Shown piece after piece: positions 55,156-64,000 of a stretch of DNA of 64,000 nt. A program made the translations under genes and the position numbers. How positions within the stretch are numbered: the first letter of the stretch is position 1; each line of letters opens with the position of its first letter. Below the pieces are notes generated by a model. That model had not been told where the DNA came from. It saw only the letters and a program-made list of their open reading frames with translations, and did no database searches. The DNA is from Alentia gelatinosa (taxonomy: Eukaryota; Annelida; Polychaeta; Phyllodocida; Polynoidae): NCBI GenBank assembly GCA_950022655.1, contig OX465580.1:4015122-4079121 (forward strand), read 5' to 3'.

Positions 55156-55938
55156 ACACCTTTCTCATTCACCCCCAGCAGTGGTAGATTTACTACTATA
55201 TCAAAGGCCAGTCCTTCTCATACCATGTCTATGTGGTGTAGTGTACAGCCACCTTTCTCCTTCATCCCCAGCAGTGGTAGATTTACTGCTATATCAAAGG
55301 CCAGTCCTTCTCATACCATGTCTATGTGGTGTGGTGTACAGCCACATTTCTCCTTCATCCCCAGCAGTGGTAGATTTACTGCTATATCAGAGGCCAATCC
55401 TTCTCATACCATGTCTATGTGGTGTGGTGTACAGCCACCTTTCTCCTTCACCCCCAGCAGTGGTAGATTTACTGCTATATCAAAGGCCAATCCTTCTCAT
55501 ACCATTTCTATGTGGTTTGGTGTACAGCCATCTTTCTCCTTCATTCCCAGCAGTGGTAGATTTACTGCTATATCAAAGGCCAATCCTTCTCATATCATGT
55601 CTGTGTGGTGTGATGTACAGCCACCTTTCTCCATCATTCCCAGCAGTGGTAGATTTACTGCTATATCAAAGGCCAATCCTTCTCATATCATGTCTGTGTG
55701 GTGTGATGTACAGCCATCTTTCTCCTTCATCCCCAGCAGTGGTAGATCTACTACTATATCAAAGGCCAATCCTTCTCATACCATGTCTATGTGGTGTGGG
55801 AAGTAAAAAAACTCTCACCGCGGTAAATGTGTAGGGGTGAGATTTCTTCCTACATTCATCTCATAGATTCGGTCAAATCCAAAGTAAGTCTAATTGAACA
55901 AATTGGACGTTAAACTACCCAAACAAACAAACAAACTA
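55156..55938 (+). mobile_element. SINE with seven 93-bp units
   Basis: It starts within a unit (CACCTTTCTCATTCACCCCC), carries seven CAGTGGTAGATTTACTACTA-type units, then GGGAAGTAAAAAAACTCTCA and GTGTAGGGGTGAG. It ends TTGAACAAATTGGACGTTAA plus ACTACCCAAACAAACAAAC. The tRNA head is replaced by the LINE remnant. Confidence 0.9.
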
Positions 55939-56189
55939 CGCGTCCATTAGACCAGAAAGCAGCGTTCATTGGTCAGTTGATATTAGAATCTGATTGGTCA
56001 ACGTGAAGTGACGTCATAAGCTTCTTCCCTGGGTACCTGCTAATGACTTGGGGAACCAGCCAACATTTCAGATTCAAAACGGAGCAACTGTCAAAAGTTA
56101 TGAAACTGAAACAACTCATTTATTATGATTTGGGAAATGTAGAAATTGTTAAATGAGCTTCACAGACAATCCAGCTGTTTCTTTTTCAG
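55939..56189. other. No recognised feature (probable intron)
   Basis: Unique-looking sequence ending in a good polypyrimidine tract (CTGTTTCTTTTTCAG). Confidence 0.4.
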
Positions 56190-56242
56190 ATTCAAATCAT
56201 TTTTATGATGTGAATCCACACTTGATCAGACTGCCCCTTCAA
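56190..56242 (+). CDS. Candidate 53-bp exon, unknown protein
   Basis: This has the best splice pair in the window: acceptor CCAGCTGTTTCTTTTTCAG and donor CAA|GTGAGC. Only one frame is open; after two phase bases it reads SNHFYDVNPHLIRLPLQ and ends in phase 0. That fits 61628 downstream. It needs phase 1 from upstream, while 54921-55075 ends in phase 0, so a small exon is missing or the donor of 54921 differs. Confidence 0.5.
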
Positions 56243-56654
56243 GTGAGCACATGTGACATATTGACAAACAAAACCTTACAACACATGAGGTGCTTCCCAC
56301 TGAAGAAAGTAATCCCTAAGACTATGTCTGATTTGACTAACAAATAACAGAAACGAGTGTACACTATTTACATCTCCATTTACAAGTAGAACACAAAATG
56401 CTCCCCAATGTGCTTAGAATTTAGGATATTTGAGAAAACTGGCAGATTTTGCCCCAAACAGGCAGTTCGGTGCAGAGATATAAGCAGGGCAGGAAGTAAA
56501 CTGGTTCCCTGTCCAAATAAGATATGGGACTGGTAACGCCTGCCTTCCTATGTAATACTAGCGCATGACCTTGAACTGTCAGTCACGCCAGCTCTCACAT
56601 AACAACCCACACTGCAGCGCTTGAGTGGTGCAGTGTATGGTGCTACCTAGAGAG
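56243..56654. other. No recognised feature (probable intron)
   Basis: Unique-looking sequence before a TIR element. Confidence 0.4.
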
Positions 56655-57626
56655 TTAAGCCTATAAGACACCGATTCATCTCGATTCATCCCGACCATCG
56701 GCTCGGTGAGAGTCGGGAATAAAATTTCTGTGTCTTAAGCCTATAAGACACCGACCCGACCGCTGTGCCCGATTCTACCTTTGCCCGACGGATCCATCGG
56801 GTCTGTGACAATCTGCATCAATCGGGTCGGTGTACGCACTTCACCGACCCGATTTTATTGCTTTTCCCGACGCGTCGGGCATTACTACCATGTCAGATAT
56901 GACCGACTCTTCCCGACCTTAAGATTTCGGTGTACGTACTTTCACCGACTGTTCCCGATTCTGAGTAGGATAGTGATGCTATGAATCCCCTCATTCTATA
57001 CCCGAGTATTTCATACCGATTTGTAGGGGAGACAGAGGCGATTATAGATCTGAAATCTGTTTTGTGATATCTTGAATAGAACAGAAGTTATTAAACTTTG
57101 CATTATTCCTATATATACTTATCACCCGGCCCGGGGCCCAGCCGGGTCCGCTCCCGCCTGTTCTCTTTGATCTCAATCGGGGTCGTTTTACGAGGTTAGA
57201 AAAGGGGAAGGTGTAATCGGGAAGAGTCTACATGTCGGTGTCTTAGGGTATAAGACACCGAAATTTTATTCCCGACTATCACCGAGCCGATGGTCGGGAT
57301 GAATCTGGAACAAATTTCGGTGTCTTATCGGTTTTATACCTTTAAGATACCAACATGTAGACTCTTCCCGACGACACCTCCTCCTTTTATAACCTCGTAA
57401 ATAGACCCCGAATGAGATCAAAGAGATCAAAGAGAGCGACCGGGTGATAAGTATATATAGGCAATAATGTAAAGTTTAATAACTTCTGTTCTCTTTACGA
57501 TATAAAATCGGGTCGGTGAAGTGCGTACACCGACCCGATTGACGCAGATTGTCACAGACCCGACGGATCAGTCGGGCAAAGGTAGAATCGGGCACAGCCG
57601 TCGGGTCGGTGGCTTCAAGGCTTAAC
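56655..57626. mobile_element. Compound foldback of the CACCGA family
   Basis: TTAAGCCTATAAGACACCGA occurs at 56655 and again at 56738. The segment 56738-57000 (CGACGGATCCATCGGGTCTG, GGTCGGTGTACGCACTTCAC) returns inverted at 57490-57626. AAGTATATATAGGCAATAAT at 57450 mirrors ATTCCTATATATACTTATCA at 57104. It is built from at least two copies of the 51669-52280 element in opposite orientation. Confidence 0.75.
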
Positions 57627-57771
57627 CATTATGTACCAAAAAATGGCTGGCGTTACCTGGCCTATAATCTGAGTGAACACATAGGCCAGGCTTCCAGGCA
57701 TGAAGTAGGGCGCAGGATCTATGCTAGGAGAGTGTAAAAATGTCAAAAATATGCAGTGAAATTATTCATCA

Positions 57772-59019
57772 TAAATACACAATATTGACTGGTTTCAGAT
57801 ACAAGCGGCCGTATGCTCCGAGGAGTTGGCGCGTAGTAATATCCGAGCGTATGCGAGGATATTGCGCAGAGTCGACTCCGAGGAGCATACAACCGCTTTT
57901 ATCTGAAACCAGTCTATATTGTATTTATCATCCACCTTTTCTGGGCAAGTGGCATGTCGAAATCAGTTCATTTTAATTATGCACTATGTTTTAGTACGCA
58001 CTATTTTTCCGTATGCGCCACCCGGAGCATACAACATATCTGTATGCTCCGGGTATGTCCATACAAACTCCCTATGTGTTTTCTATGGACACTTTGTATT
58101 AGGTGGATAATAAATGTCCTGATGCCAAAGGCAGAGGTATAAATCTGATCAAGAAGGTTACCAAGTGTTTTTGTACACGAAAACCGCCTGTCTACGTGTT
58201 ATTATATACATACACCTGAATGTAGTGGAATGTTCCCTAGTCACGTGATCACATACCCCGTACATCACAGTGTGGCGTACGGGGTATAAATACGTCATGG
58301 GTAGGAGCGGGCGGTATACGTAGGAGAACCACAGGTATATATAATGATTTTTTTCGTTGGGCTACCATTTCAGGGTAGAATCTAGCTGGAGGTAGACGTA
58401 GCACAGCCTCGTCCATAGTATACAGAGAAAATAAACGATGGTTTCGTGGACAGGCGGCCGTAAAACACGAGAGGTTGATGCGTAGTCATACACGAGCGCT
58501 AGTGAGTGTATTACACCATCAACCTCGAGTTGTTTACAGAGCCGCCTGTCCACATAACCATCGTTTGTTGTATTCATTATCCATCTTTTCGAATGAATTA
58601 AACTCAAGAATTGCTATATTAAAAAATATAACAAAATGGACCATTTCTTGGCTCTATAGCATAAAGGGACTATTTTCCTTTATTATCCACCTAATACAAA
58701 GTGTCCATAGAAAACACATAGGGAGTTTGTATGGACATACCCGGAGCATACAGATATGTTGTATGCTCCGGGTGGCGCATACGGAAAAATAGTGCGTACT
58801 AAAACATAGTGCATAATTAAAATGAACTGATTTCGACATGCCACTTGCCCAGAAAAGGTGGATGATAAATACAATATAGACTGGTTTCAGATAAAAGCGG
58901 TTGTATGCTCGTCGGAGTTGACTCTGCGCAATATCCTCGCATACGCTCGGATATTACTACGCGTCAACTCCTCGGAGCATACGGCCGCTTGTATCTGAAA
59001 CCAGTCAATATTGTGTATG
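57772..59019. mobile_element. Large foldback element, 340-bp arms
   Basis: Left arm 57772-58112 and right arm 58679-59019 are inverted repeats with very few differences (ATAAATACACAATATTGACT, GTGGCATGTCGAAATCAGTT, AAACTCCCTATGTGTTTTCT). Each arm contains two smaller palindromes centred on ATATCCGAGCGTATGCGAGG and GGAGCATACAACATATCTGT. The 566-bp spacer has its own hairpin (58436-58566). No transposase frame. Confidence 0.9.
58253..58290. promoter_or_regulatory. Palindrome with TATAAATA box
   Basis: ATACCCCGTACATCACAGTG continues TGGCGTACGGGGTATAAATA; the outer bases form a hairpin overlapping a TATA-like motif inside the foldback spacer. Promoter function is speculative. Confidence 0.25.
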
Positions 59020-59098
59020 TATACCACAGCTGTGAGGCCGTATACCACAGATTTGAGTCCGTATACCACAGATTTAAATCCGTATACCACAGGTTTGG
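59019..59098 (+). repeat. 21-bp tandem repeat, 4 copies
   Basis: GTATACCACAGATTTGAGTC-type units follow directly on the right arm of the foldback element. Confidence 0.85.
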
Positions 59099-59151
59099 TA
59101 TATGGCAGGTTTTATATAATGGGTCGTGGTTTAAAAAAGTGAATGAAAATG

Positions 59152-59320
59152 TATGGGGACTCTTTTCTGTATGCAAAGGATCCATGGATCAACTTTATTA
59201 AACACTTGGAAGACCTTATAAACGTATAATACTGTCTTAGCGAACGAACTTAAATATTACTAAACAATAGCCCTTGTACAAGGCACAGAAACGGCTCTGG
59301 ATTATTAAACAGGCCCCTGG
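59152..59320. mobile_element. 5'-truncated GGGGCCCGTTTAAT element
   Basis: GACTCTTTTCTGTATGCAAA ... ATTATTAAACAGGCCCCTGG. The left terminus is lost. Confidence 0.65.
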
Positions 59321-60225
59321 CTCGCTATTGCCTTGCCCTACTTTAGTTATCTCACCATTGGTGCCTGTTTACAGTGAGATATCACTCCGCCGGCCCCTTC
59401 ACTCAGATATCTGATTGTGTACAGTCAACATGGTTTCACAAACCATATCATATGGATCATTTTGACTGCTGTGAGGGCAGGAAAAAAAAATCATATGTTG
59501 TATGTCGTTGTATCAGAACATTTTATTTTAATTTATTAAAAGAGATAATGTCAGACATGCACTGCATTATTTTCTAGAATCGCGTTCAACATCATAGTGA
59601 GTATGAATCTGACCTCGGGCCCCTTCCTGTATCCTGTCTCCTGAGAATATAGAATAAAATATAGAATACATCCTACGCATTTAATTTAATTTGATATTAT
59701 GAGCCGGAATATACATTACTTTCTGGTGTGGAATCCTTCTCTATGATATCACCTGCCCTGCCTGCCTGTATTGTTCCCACTTATACCCCCATCTGGACTT
59801 AAATTGTCCTACATAATTGTACGCCCTTGTTTACGCCTATAGCTTGACTTATCATGAATCTGAGAATTAATCTGTATGTCACAACACTCTACACTACTAC
59901 TTCAGCCTACATGTAGTTAACTCTGAATAGGCTGCCACAACTGTTGAAATCATCCTTCTGTTCACTGTCCATACCCTGAGTGTAATATTTTATCATGTCT
60001 ACCCACCTGTTCTGTCAACCATTATCCATTCCCAATCATTAGTACGTTGATATTCTGTATTACTAGTATAATCATGTAGGTAATTTGTAAAATTGAACTG
60101 ATTATATCACCCTAAGCCGACATATGCTGGATATGATCTGGCCTGATTGAAAACCAAATGTAATGTTTGAATCTAGGACCAATAAATAATAAAAATTAAA
60201 AAAATCAGTCACATGGTGATACATA
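59321..60225. other. Unassigned sequence with retroposon-like 3' end
   Basis: The stretch ends CCAATAAATAATAAAAATTAAAAAAA at about 60178-60204, resembling a polyadenylated or LINE 3' terminus. No reading frame supports it. Confidence 0.3.
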
Positions 60226-60325
60226 GACTTGCTCAAGTCTTTGATTATGAACATTCATTAAATGATAAAAAACAATAAGAATGAAGTTCATTATAGTATG
60301 TATCCTTCTCTGACTGGCCCATGAA
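60226..60325 (+). mobile_element. AGACTTG-family fragment
   Basis: AGACTTGCTCAAGTCTTTGA at 60227, then ATTCATTAAATGATAAAAAA and TATGTATCCTTCTCTGACTG, closest to the 46171 copy. Confidence 0.65.
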
Positions 60326-60527
60326 TCAATGACTTGTTCACTATGAACAGAATCTCCTGTTTATGGCCCCAAGCCACTCCCTGTAACCCTATACCTCCTC
60401 CTGCAATAATCATCACTCGGCTTCGCCTCGATAACGATTGGGGCACACCCAAACTCGTGACGTATTGTATATTTATACGATTCTCAATGCAGTTTTATAC
60501 AAGTGTACATAGACCACACATCTATAT

Positions 60528-60907
60528 ACAGAGATAATCCTATAGGGAGCCAAAGTGAACCCGCTACAACCACAGATAGCCGGTCACAAAATACCATTTC
60601 CAGGTATTGGCGCTCAGTACTTAGACTATGTAGGTTCGAGATTATATGTGTCAATCTCCAATCTTTTAGATCCATATTTTTGCTAAACTGAACAACTGTC
60701 ATCATAGTTTCGAAACAAGAGTTATTCAGAGACGATAGTAGAAAACTACACTTCAAAAGTAACAAACAAGACCAAAAACAAAAGTCTAGCCTCAAACCCC
60801 CATAGGTTTAGCACTAAGCCTCGTTCTTACTGGCCACCGGAAACGGTGTTTTGTAGGTGGGTATCTGTGGTTTCAGCGGGTTCACTTTGGCTCCCTATTA
60901 TAACAGA
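60528..60907. repeat. Inverted repeat of about 75 bp
   Basis: TAGGGAGCCAAAGTGAACCC at 60542 is mirrored by GGGTTCACTTTGGCTCCCTA at 60879. The arms extend to CATTTCCAGG and CCGGAAACGGTG, with about 230 bp between. Confidence 0.75.
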
Positions 60908-61250
60908 GATGTCGGTTTTCCACTTTTCTGTGGAAATCCACTTTTCTGGAATCAGTATGTAATTGCTTTTCCTTGCGTCAAACAAAGATAAAATTGATTT
61001 AGCGTCATTTACGCCGATAAAACAGTAGTTTGAACCTCCCCACAGACCCTCAGCCCCATACCATGGATGACAAGGACATATTATCCAAGTTTTCGCGGTC
61101 TCTCTGAGGCAGAAAAATCCACATGAAAAATATTTCCACTTTTTTTCCCTGACCCTAACTGACATCCCTGCGGCTTCAACTTCATGGTTCTCAAACACAA
61201 CGCCAATAAATCCACTTCCATACTGTAAGTGGATATTAAGTTGACATGCA
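60908..61250 (-). repeat. Dispersed repeat, TCTGAGGCAGAAAAATCCAC family
   Basis: CCATGGATGACAAGGACATA, TTATCCAAGTTTTCGCGGTC and TCTCTGAGGCAGAAAAATCC recur at the right edge of the window (63900-64000), and partly at 12826-12910 and 44585-44650. The 142-codon minus-strand frame here has no recognisable domain. Confidence 0.6.
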
Positions 61251-61406
61251 CCCAATGCCCTGCGTGTTTGTATCTTTTTGTTACCAGGGAGAGCGGGAGG
61301 AGCGAGTAAAGTTTACGTCGAGGGTGGCTGGTGTCAAACTCCGGCCACACTGCGCCGCTCCGCTTTATTACCTACTATATTTAAAACGGTAGAATTCCGT
61401 CGAATC

Positions 61407-61540
61407 CGCTTGGAGAATCTCCCGCACATAGGGACAGAGTGAACCCGATCTAGGGTTGGAGATTGAAGCCCCACGGGAGTGAGATTCTCGTGTAGGGAAA
61501 AACTCGAACCTGTTCTTCTTTTTTGTAGATCTATTGGCAG
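61407..61540 (+). repeat. Dispersed repeat, second copy
   Basis: GCTTGGAGAATCTCCCGCAC ... GAGTGAGATTCTCGTGTAGG matches 32033-32160. Confidence 0.7.
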
Positions 61541-61627
61541 AAGTGTCTTTTCTCTTATGATTTATTTCAAGCCATGCCGAAATCAAAGTTTAGTAATGTA
61601 GTTTTTGTTATCTACTAATCTCGAGAG

Positions 61628-61744
61628 AAAGCAGTGAGACCACTCCGCTGGTTGTGCCGCAAAACGAGTTTCCCCTTGGTTGCTCTAGCGGTGCAGTGTG
61701 AACTCCGGCAGGTCACTGACCCTGTGGCTGTACACGTTGCCATG
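61628..61744 (+). CDS. Candidate exon, unknown protein
   Basis: Upstream TTATCTACTAATCTCGAGAG has a good branch-point match (CTACTAAT). In phase 0 the frame reads KAVRPLRWLCRKTSFPLVAL then AVQCELRQVTDPVAVHVAM. Donors at CAG|GTCACT (61712) or ATG|GTAACC (61745) both leave phase 0. It joins in phase to 56190-56242. The antisense strand is also open, so strand is uncertain. Confidence 0.35.
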
Positions 61745-61854
61745 GTAACCGTGTCCGTTGCCTGGTGACGGGAGACGCTGTCTGGGTCAGCGTCTGTCTG
61801 GTCAGCGTTCACAAATAGTCCCCACACAAAAAACACGCTACGCGTTTGAGGCGT

Positions 61855-61994
61855 TATCTCACCCCCGCTATGTTTTCTCCATAGATTTAATATTGGGAAC
61901 TCGTATCCAACGCCCATGAGATATTAAGGGAAAATATTCAATGGGGGATTATGTTATAAAGGTTAGCCCATTAGTCAATGTGAAGGGTGAGATA
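61855..61994. mobile_element. TATCTCACCCC MITE, copy 4
   Basis: TATCTCACCCCCGCTATGTT ... TGTGAAGGGTGAGATA, 140 bp, inverted relative to 31230-31367 (CGTATCCAACGCCCATGAGA against ATGGGCGTTGGATACGAGT). Confidence 0.8.
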
Positions 61995-62042
61995 GATTCA
62001 GAAACCCATTCAAGTTTACGGTCAGAGCTTTTTTCCACCGAA

Positions 62043-62706
62043 TACAATGTGTTCATAGAAAACACATATGGAGTGTGTATTACCATACCCAGAACATACA
62101 GATACATCCACCTAATACAAAGTGTCCGTAGAAAACACATAGGGAGTGTGTATCACCATACCCAGAACATACAGATATATCCACCTAATACAAAGTGTCC
62201 ATAGAAAACACATAGGAGTGTGTATCACCATACCCGGAGCATACAGATATATCCACCTAATACAAAGTGTCCGTAGAAAACACATAGGGAGTGTGTGTCA
62301 CCATACCCAGAACATACAGATATATCCACCTAATACAAAGTGTCAATAGAAAACACATAGGGAGTGTGTATCACCATACCCGGAGCATACAGATATATCC
62401 ACCCAATACAAAGTGTCCGTAGAAAACACATAGGGAGTGTGTGTCACCATACCCAGAGCATACAGATATATCAACCTAATACAAAGTGTCAATAGAAAAC
62501 ACATAGGGAGTGTGTATCAACATACACAGAGCATACAGATATATCAACCTAATACAAAGTGTCCATAGAAAACACATAGGGAGTGTGTATCACCATACCC
62601 GGAGCATACATATATACCCACCTAATACAAAGTGTCCATAGAAAACACATAGGGAGTGTGTATCACCATACCCGGAGCATACAGATACATCCACCTAATA
62701 CAAAGT
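62043..62706 (+). repeat. 73-bp minisatellite from a foldback arm, about 9 copies
   Basis: The unit is CCACCTAATACAAAGTGTCC, ATAGAAAACACATAGGGAGT, GTGTATCACCATACCCGGAG, CATACAGATATAT. It equals 58684-58756 of the foldback right arm, including its boundary. Copies alternate CCGGAGC and CCAGAAC. Confidence 0.95.
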
Positions 62707-62708
62707 AC

Positions 62709-63009
62709 TATCGTAAAACTGGATGAGTTTTAATCTTGGCCACCGTATGCCACAACTGGAGTTTGGCAAAGTGACTTCATGAGGCGAAGCCGAGTGAAGT
62801 CCGGAGTCAAAACTTCAGGAGTGGAATGCGGTGGCCAAGATTAAAACGAATCAGGTTTTGATTTCATCCTACCCCATTTCCTCAATTTTGGAATATTACG
62901 TGATAACAATTCTGTATGCCACTAGTGGCATATAAAACTGTATACCAGTCGGTGAGGCATAGGGAAACTCAATGTTAAGCCTATGGGATTTTATATTAGG
63001 GGTAGGATA
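62709..63009 (+). mobile_element. TATC-ended MITE, copy 4
   Basis: TATCGTAAAACTGGATGAGT ... TATTAGGGGTAGGATA, 301 bp, same orientation as 18072. A scrap of the same family (CCAGTCGTGGCATATGGTGG to CATCCAGTTTTATGA) follows at 63113-63160. Confidence 0.85.
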
Positions 63010-63194
63010 AATAGACAAACAAGACACAGGCACTCACAGACATACTATTGACTGGTTATGACGTGTATTAATATTAGTATTGTGTAGAGTAAACGTCATT
63101 ATTTTTCCGAAACTCCAGTCGTGGCATATGGTGGCCAAGATTAAAACTCATCCAGTTTTATGAAAGTATAAAGTTGCTGTCTAATTTTCTTTAT

Positions 63195-63560
63195 CCTATA
63201 GAGACAGAGTCGACCAGATCTCGGCTTGGCGAGTGAATCACCACGATAGTAATGGGAAACTCAAAGTTGCCGTTCTGTTTTTTAGTGATTTAGATAAAGT
63301 GGCCCTTCAGTTGACCAGAGATTGTAGAGATATAAGCAACAGCGCAAATACTACTTTGTGGATATGTAGAAAAAAGCTGCTTTATGAATGGAATCAGATA
63401 AAAGTAGCAGGCCCTGTGGTATGTGATAAGAGTATTTAGTCTACGGTAGAGATACACTGTGGTGTAGGGTCATGAAGATTTATGGTGTCAGTTGTGACTA
63501 GTTCCAAGACAAATGAGTCCATGTGACCTTCTGTAAGCAGAGATTTCAGTTTCCCAATTT
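63195..63560. other. Repeat fragment with acceptor-like tract
   Basis: GAGACAGAGTCGACCAGATC resembles the 32033/61407 repeat and is followed by GCCGTTCTGTTTTTTAG. The 68-codon frame across it spans repeat and non-repeat sequence and is not convincing. Confidence 0.3.
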
Positions 63561-64000
63561 TCCATGGAAATCCACGTTGTCATATTCAAAATATGTAATT
63601 GCTTTATCTTTTATTCAGGGATGCCAGTTTTCTATGTTTTCATTGAAATTCATAATGAAAAAAATAGTTTTCCTTGTGTAATATTGACATTCCAACTGCT
63701 AAATAACCAAATTCAACCCCGGCCCATGGTCGCCAACTGGTCCTACCCACTGTATACCCATGTATGAACTTGAACTTACCCAGAATACCTTGATTTCCCA
63801 ACTGTAATGTGTAAACCCTGTATTGTAATGAAAAACATTTTAATGCCATTTTCTGACCCCAACTGGCATCTCTGTTTTATTGATTTTGCCTCATTTATGC
63901 CAATAAAACAGTGGGTTGAACATCGTCGCACACCCTCAGCCCCGTGCCATGCCCGACAAGGACATATTATCCAAGTTTTCCTGGTCTCTCTAAGGCAAAA
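63561..64000 (-). repeat. TCTGAGGCAGAAAAATCCAC-family repeat, second copy
   Basis: TTCCATGGAAATCCACGTTG, CATTTATGCCAATAAAACAG and CATGCCCGACAAGGACATAT parallel 60905-61150. It runs off the window. Confidence 0.6.

Noticed and set aside
52381..55834. 204- to 236-codon frames with a 31-residue period
   Set aside because: The SINE unit is 93 bp, a multiple of three, so any stop-free unit yields a long frame. Two frames are open at once.
60827..61350. 142- and 89-codon minus-strand frames
   Set aside because: Overlapping frames within a dispersed repeat; no domain, start context or splice support.
63233..63439. Possible exon after GCCGTTCTGTTTTTTAG
   Set aside because: The upstream part matches a dispersed repeat (32033, 61407) that always ends in a T-rich tract, and no good donor follows.

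Overview
This is a repeat-dominated, intron-rich stretch of animal nuclear DNA, most likely from a mollusc. The main clues are dispersed retroposon tails ending in GGACGTTAAAC followed by CAAACAAAC, tRNA-headed SINEs, degenerate non-LTR retrotransposon fragments, many short terminal-inverted-repeat (TIR) elements, and minisatellites carried inside transposons, a feature documented in bivalves. A TTAGGG-type tract also fits Mollusca. Nothing looks bacterial, viral or plasmid-like. Species and class cannot be fixed from sequence alone.

No complete gene is visible. I see a set of short, GC-rich, open segments on the + strand with plausible splice sites, between about 9.5 kb and 61.8 kb. The best are 14692-14777, 45079-45200, 49373-49450, 50670-50848, 54921-55075 and 56190-56242. 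Several join in compatible reading phase. I read them as exons of one long gene, with introns of 0.1 to 12 kb built almost wholly from repeats. The hydrophobic, helix-rich segments resemble a large helical-repeat protein in composition only, and I cannot name it. All exon calls are inference from composition, phase and splice motifs.

Layout: 1-9.5 kb is foldback elements, TIR elements and a LINE remnant. 10-18.4 kb is short TIR elements and a 28-bp array. 18.7-22.1 kb holds two related satellites (76 and 63 bp). 22.4-24.6 kb holds nested TIR elements and twelve 80-bp repeats. 25-35 kb is mixed short TIR elements, SINEs, two LINE fragments and a duplicated promoter-like module. 36.0-38.9 kb is an 82-bp satellite. 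39.4-43.3 kb is a set of G-rich minisatellites. 44-47 kb and 52.3-56 kb hold SINEs with an expanded 93-bp internal unit. 47.3-51.3 kb holds a TIR element with a telomere-like tract, a 62-bp array and a 20-bp array. 53.2-54.9 kb is a 45-bp array. 56.6-59 kb holds two large foldback elements, and 62.0-62.7 kb is a 73-bp array cut from a foldback arm.

The recurring theme is conversion of transposon segments into minisatellites. At least five repeat families carry their own internal tandem array, and four arrays end at or just before a predicted 3' splice site.
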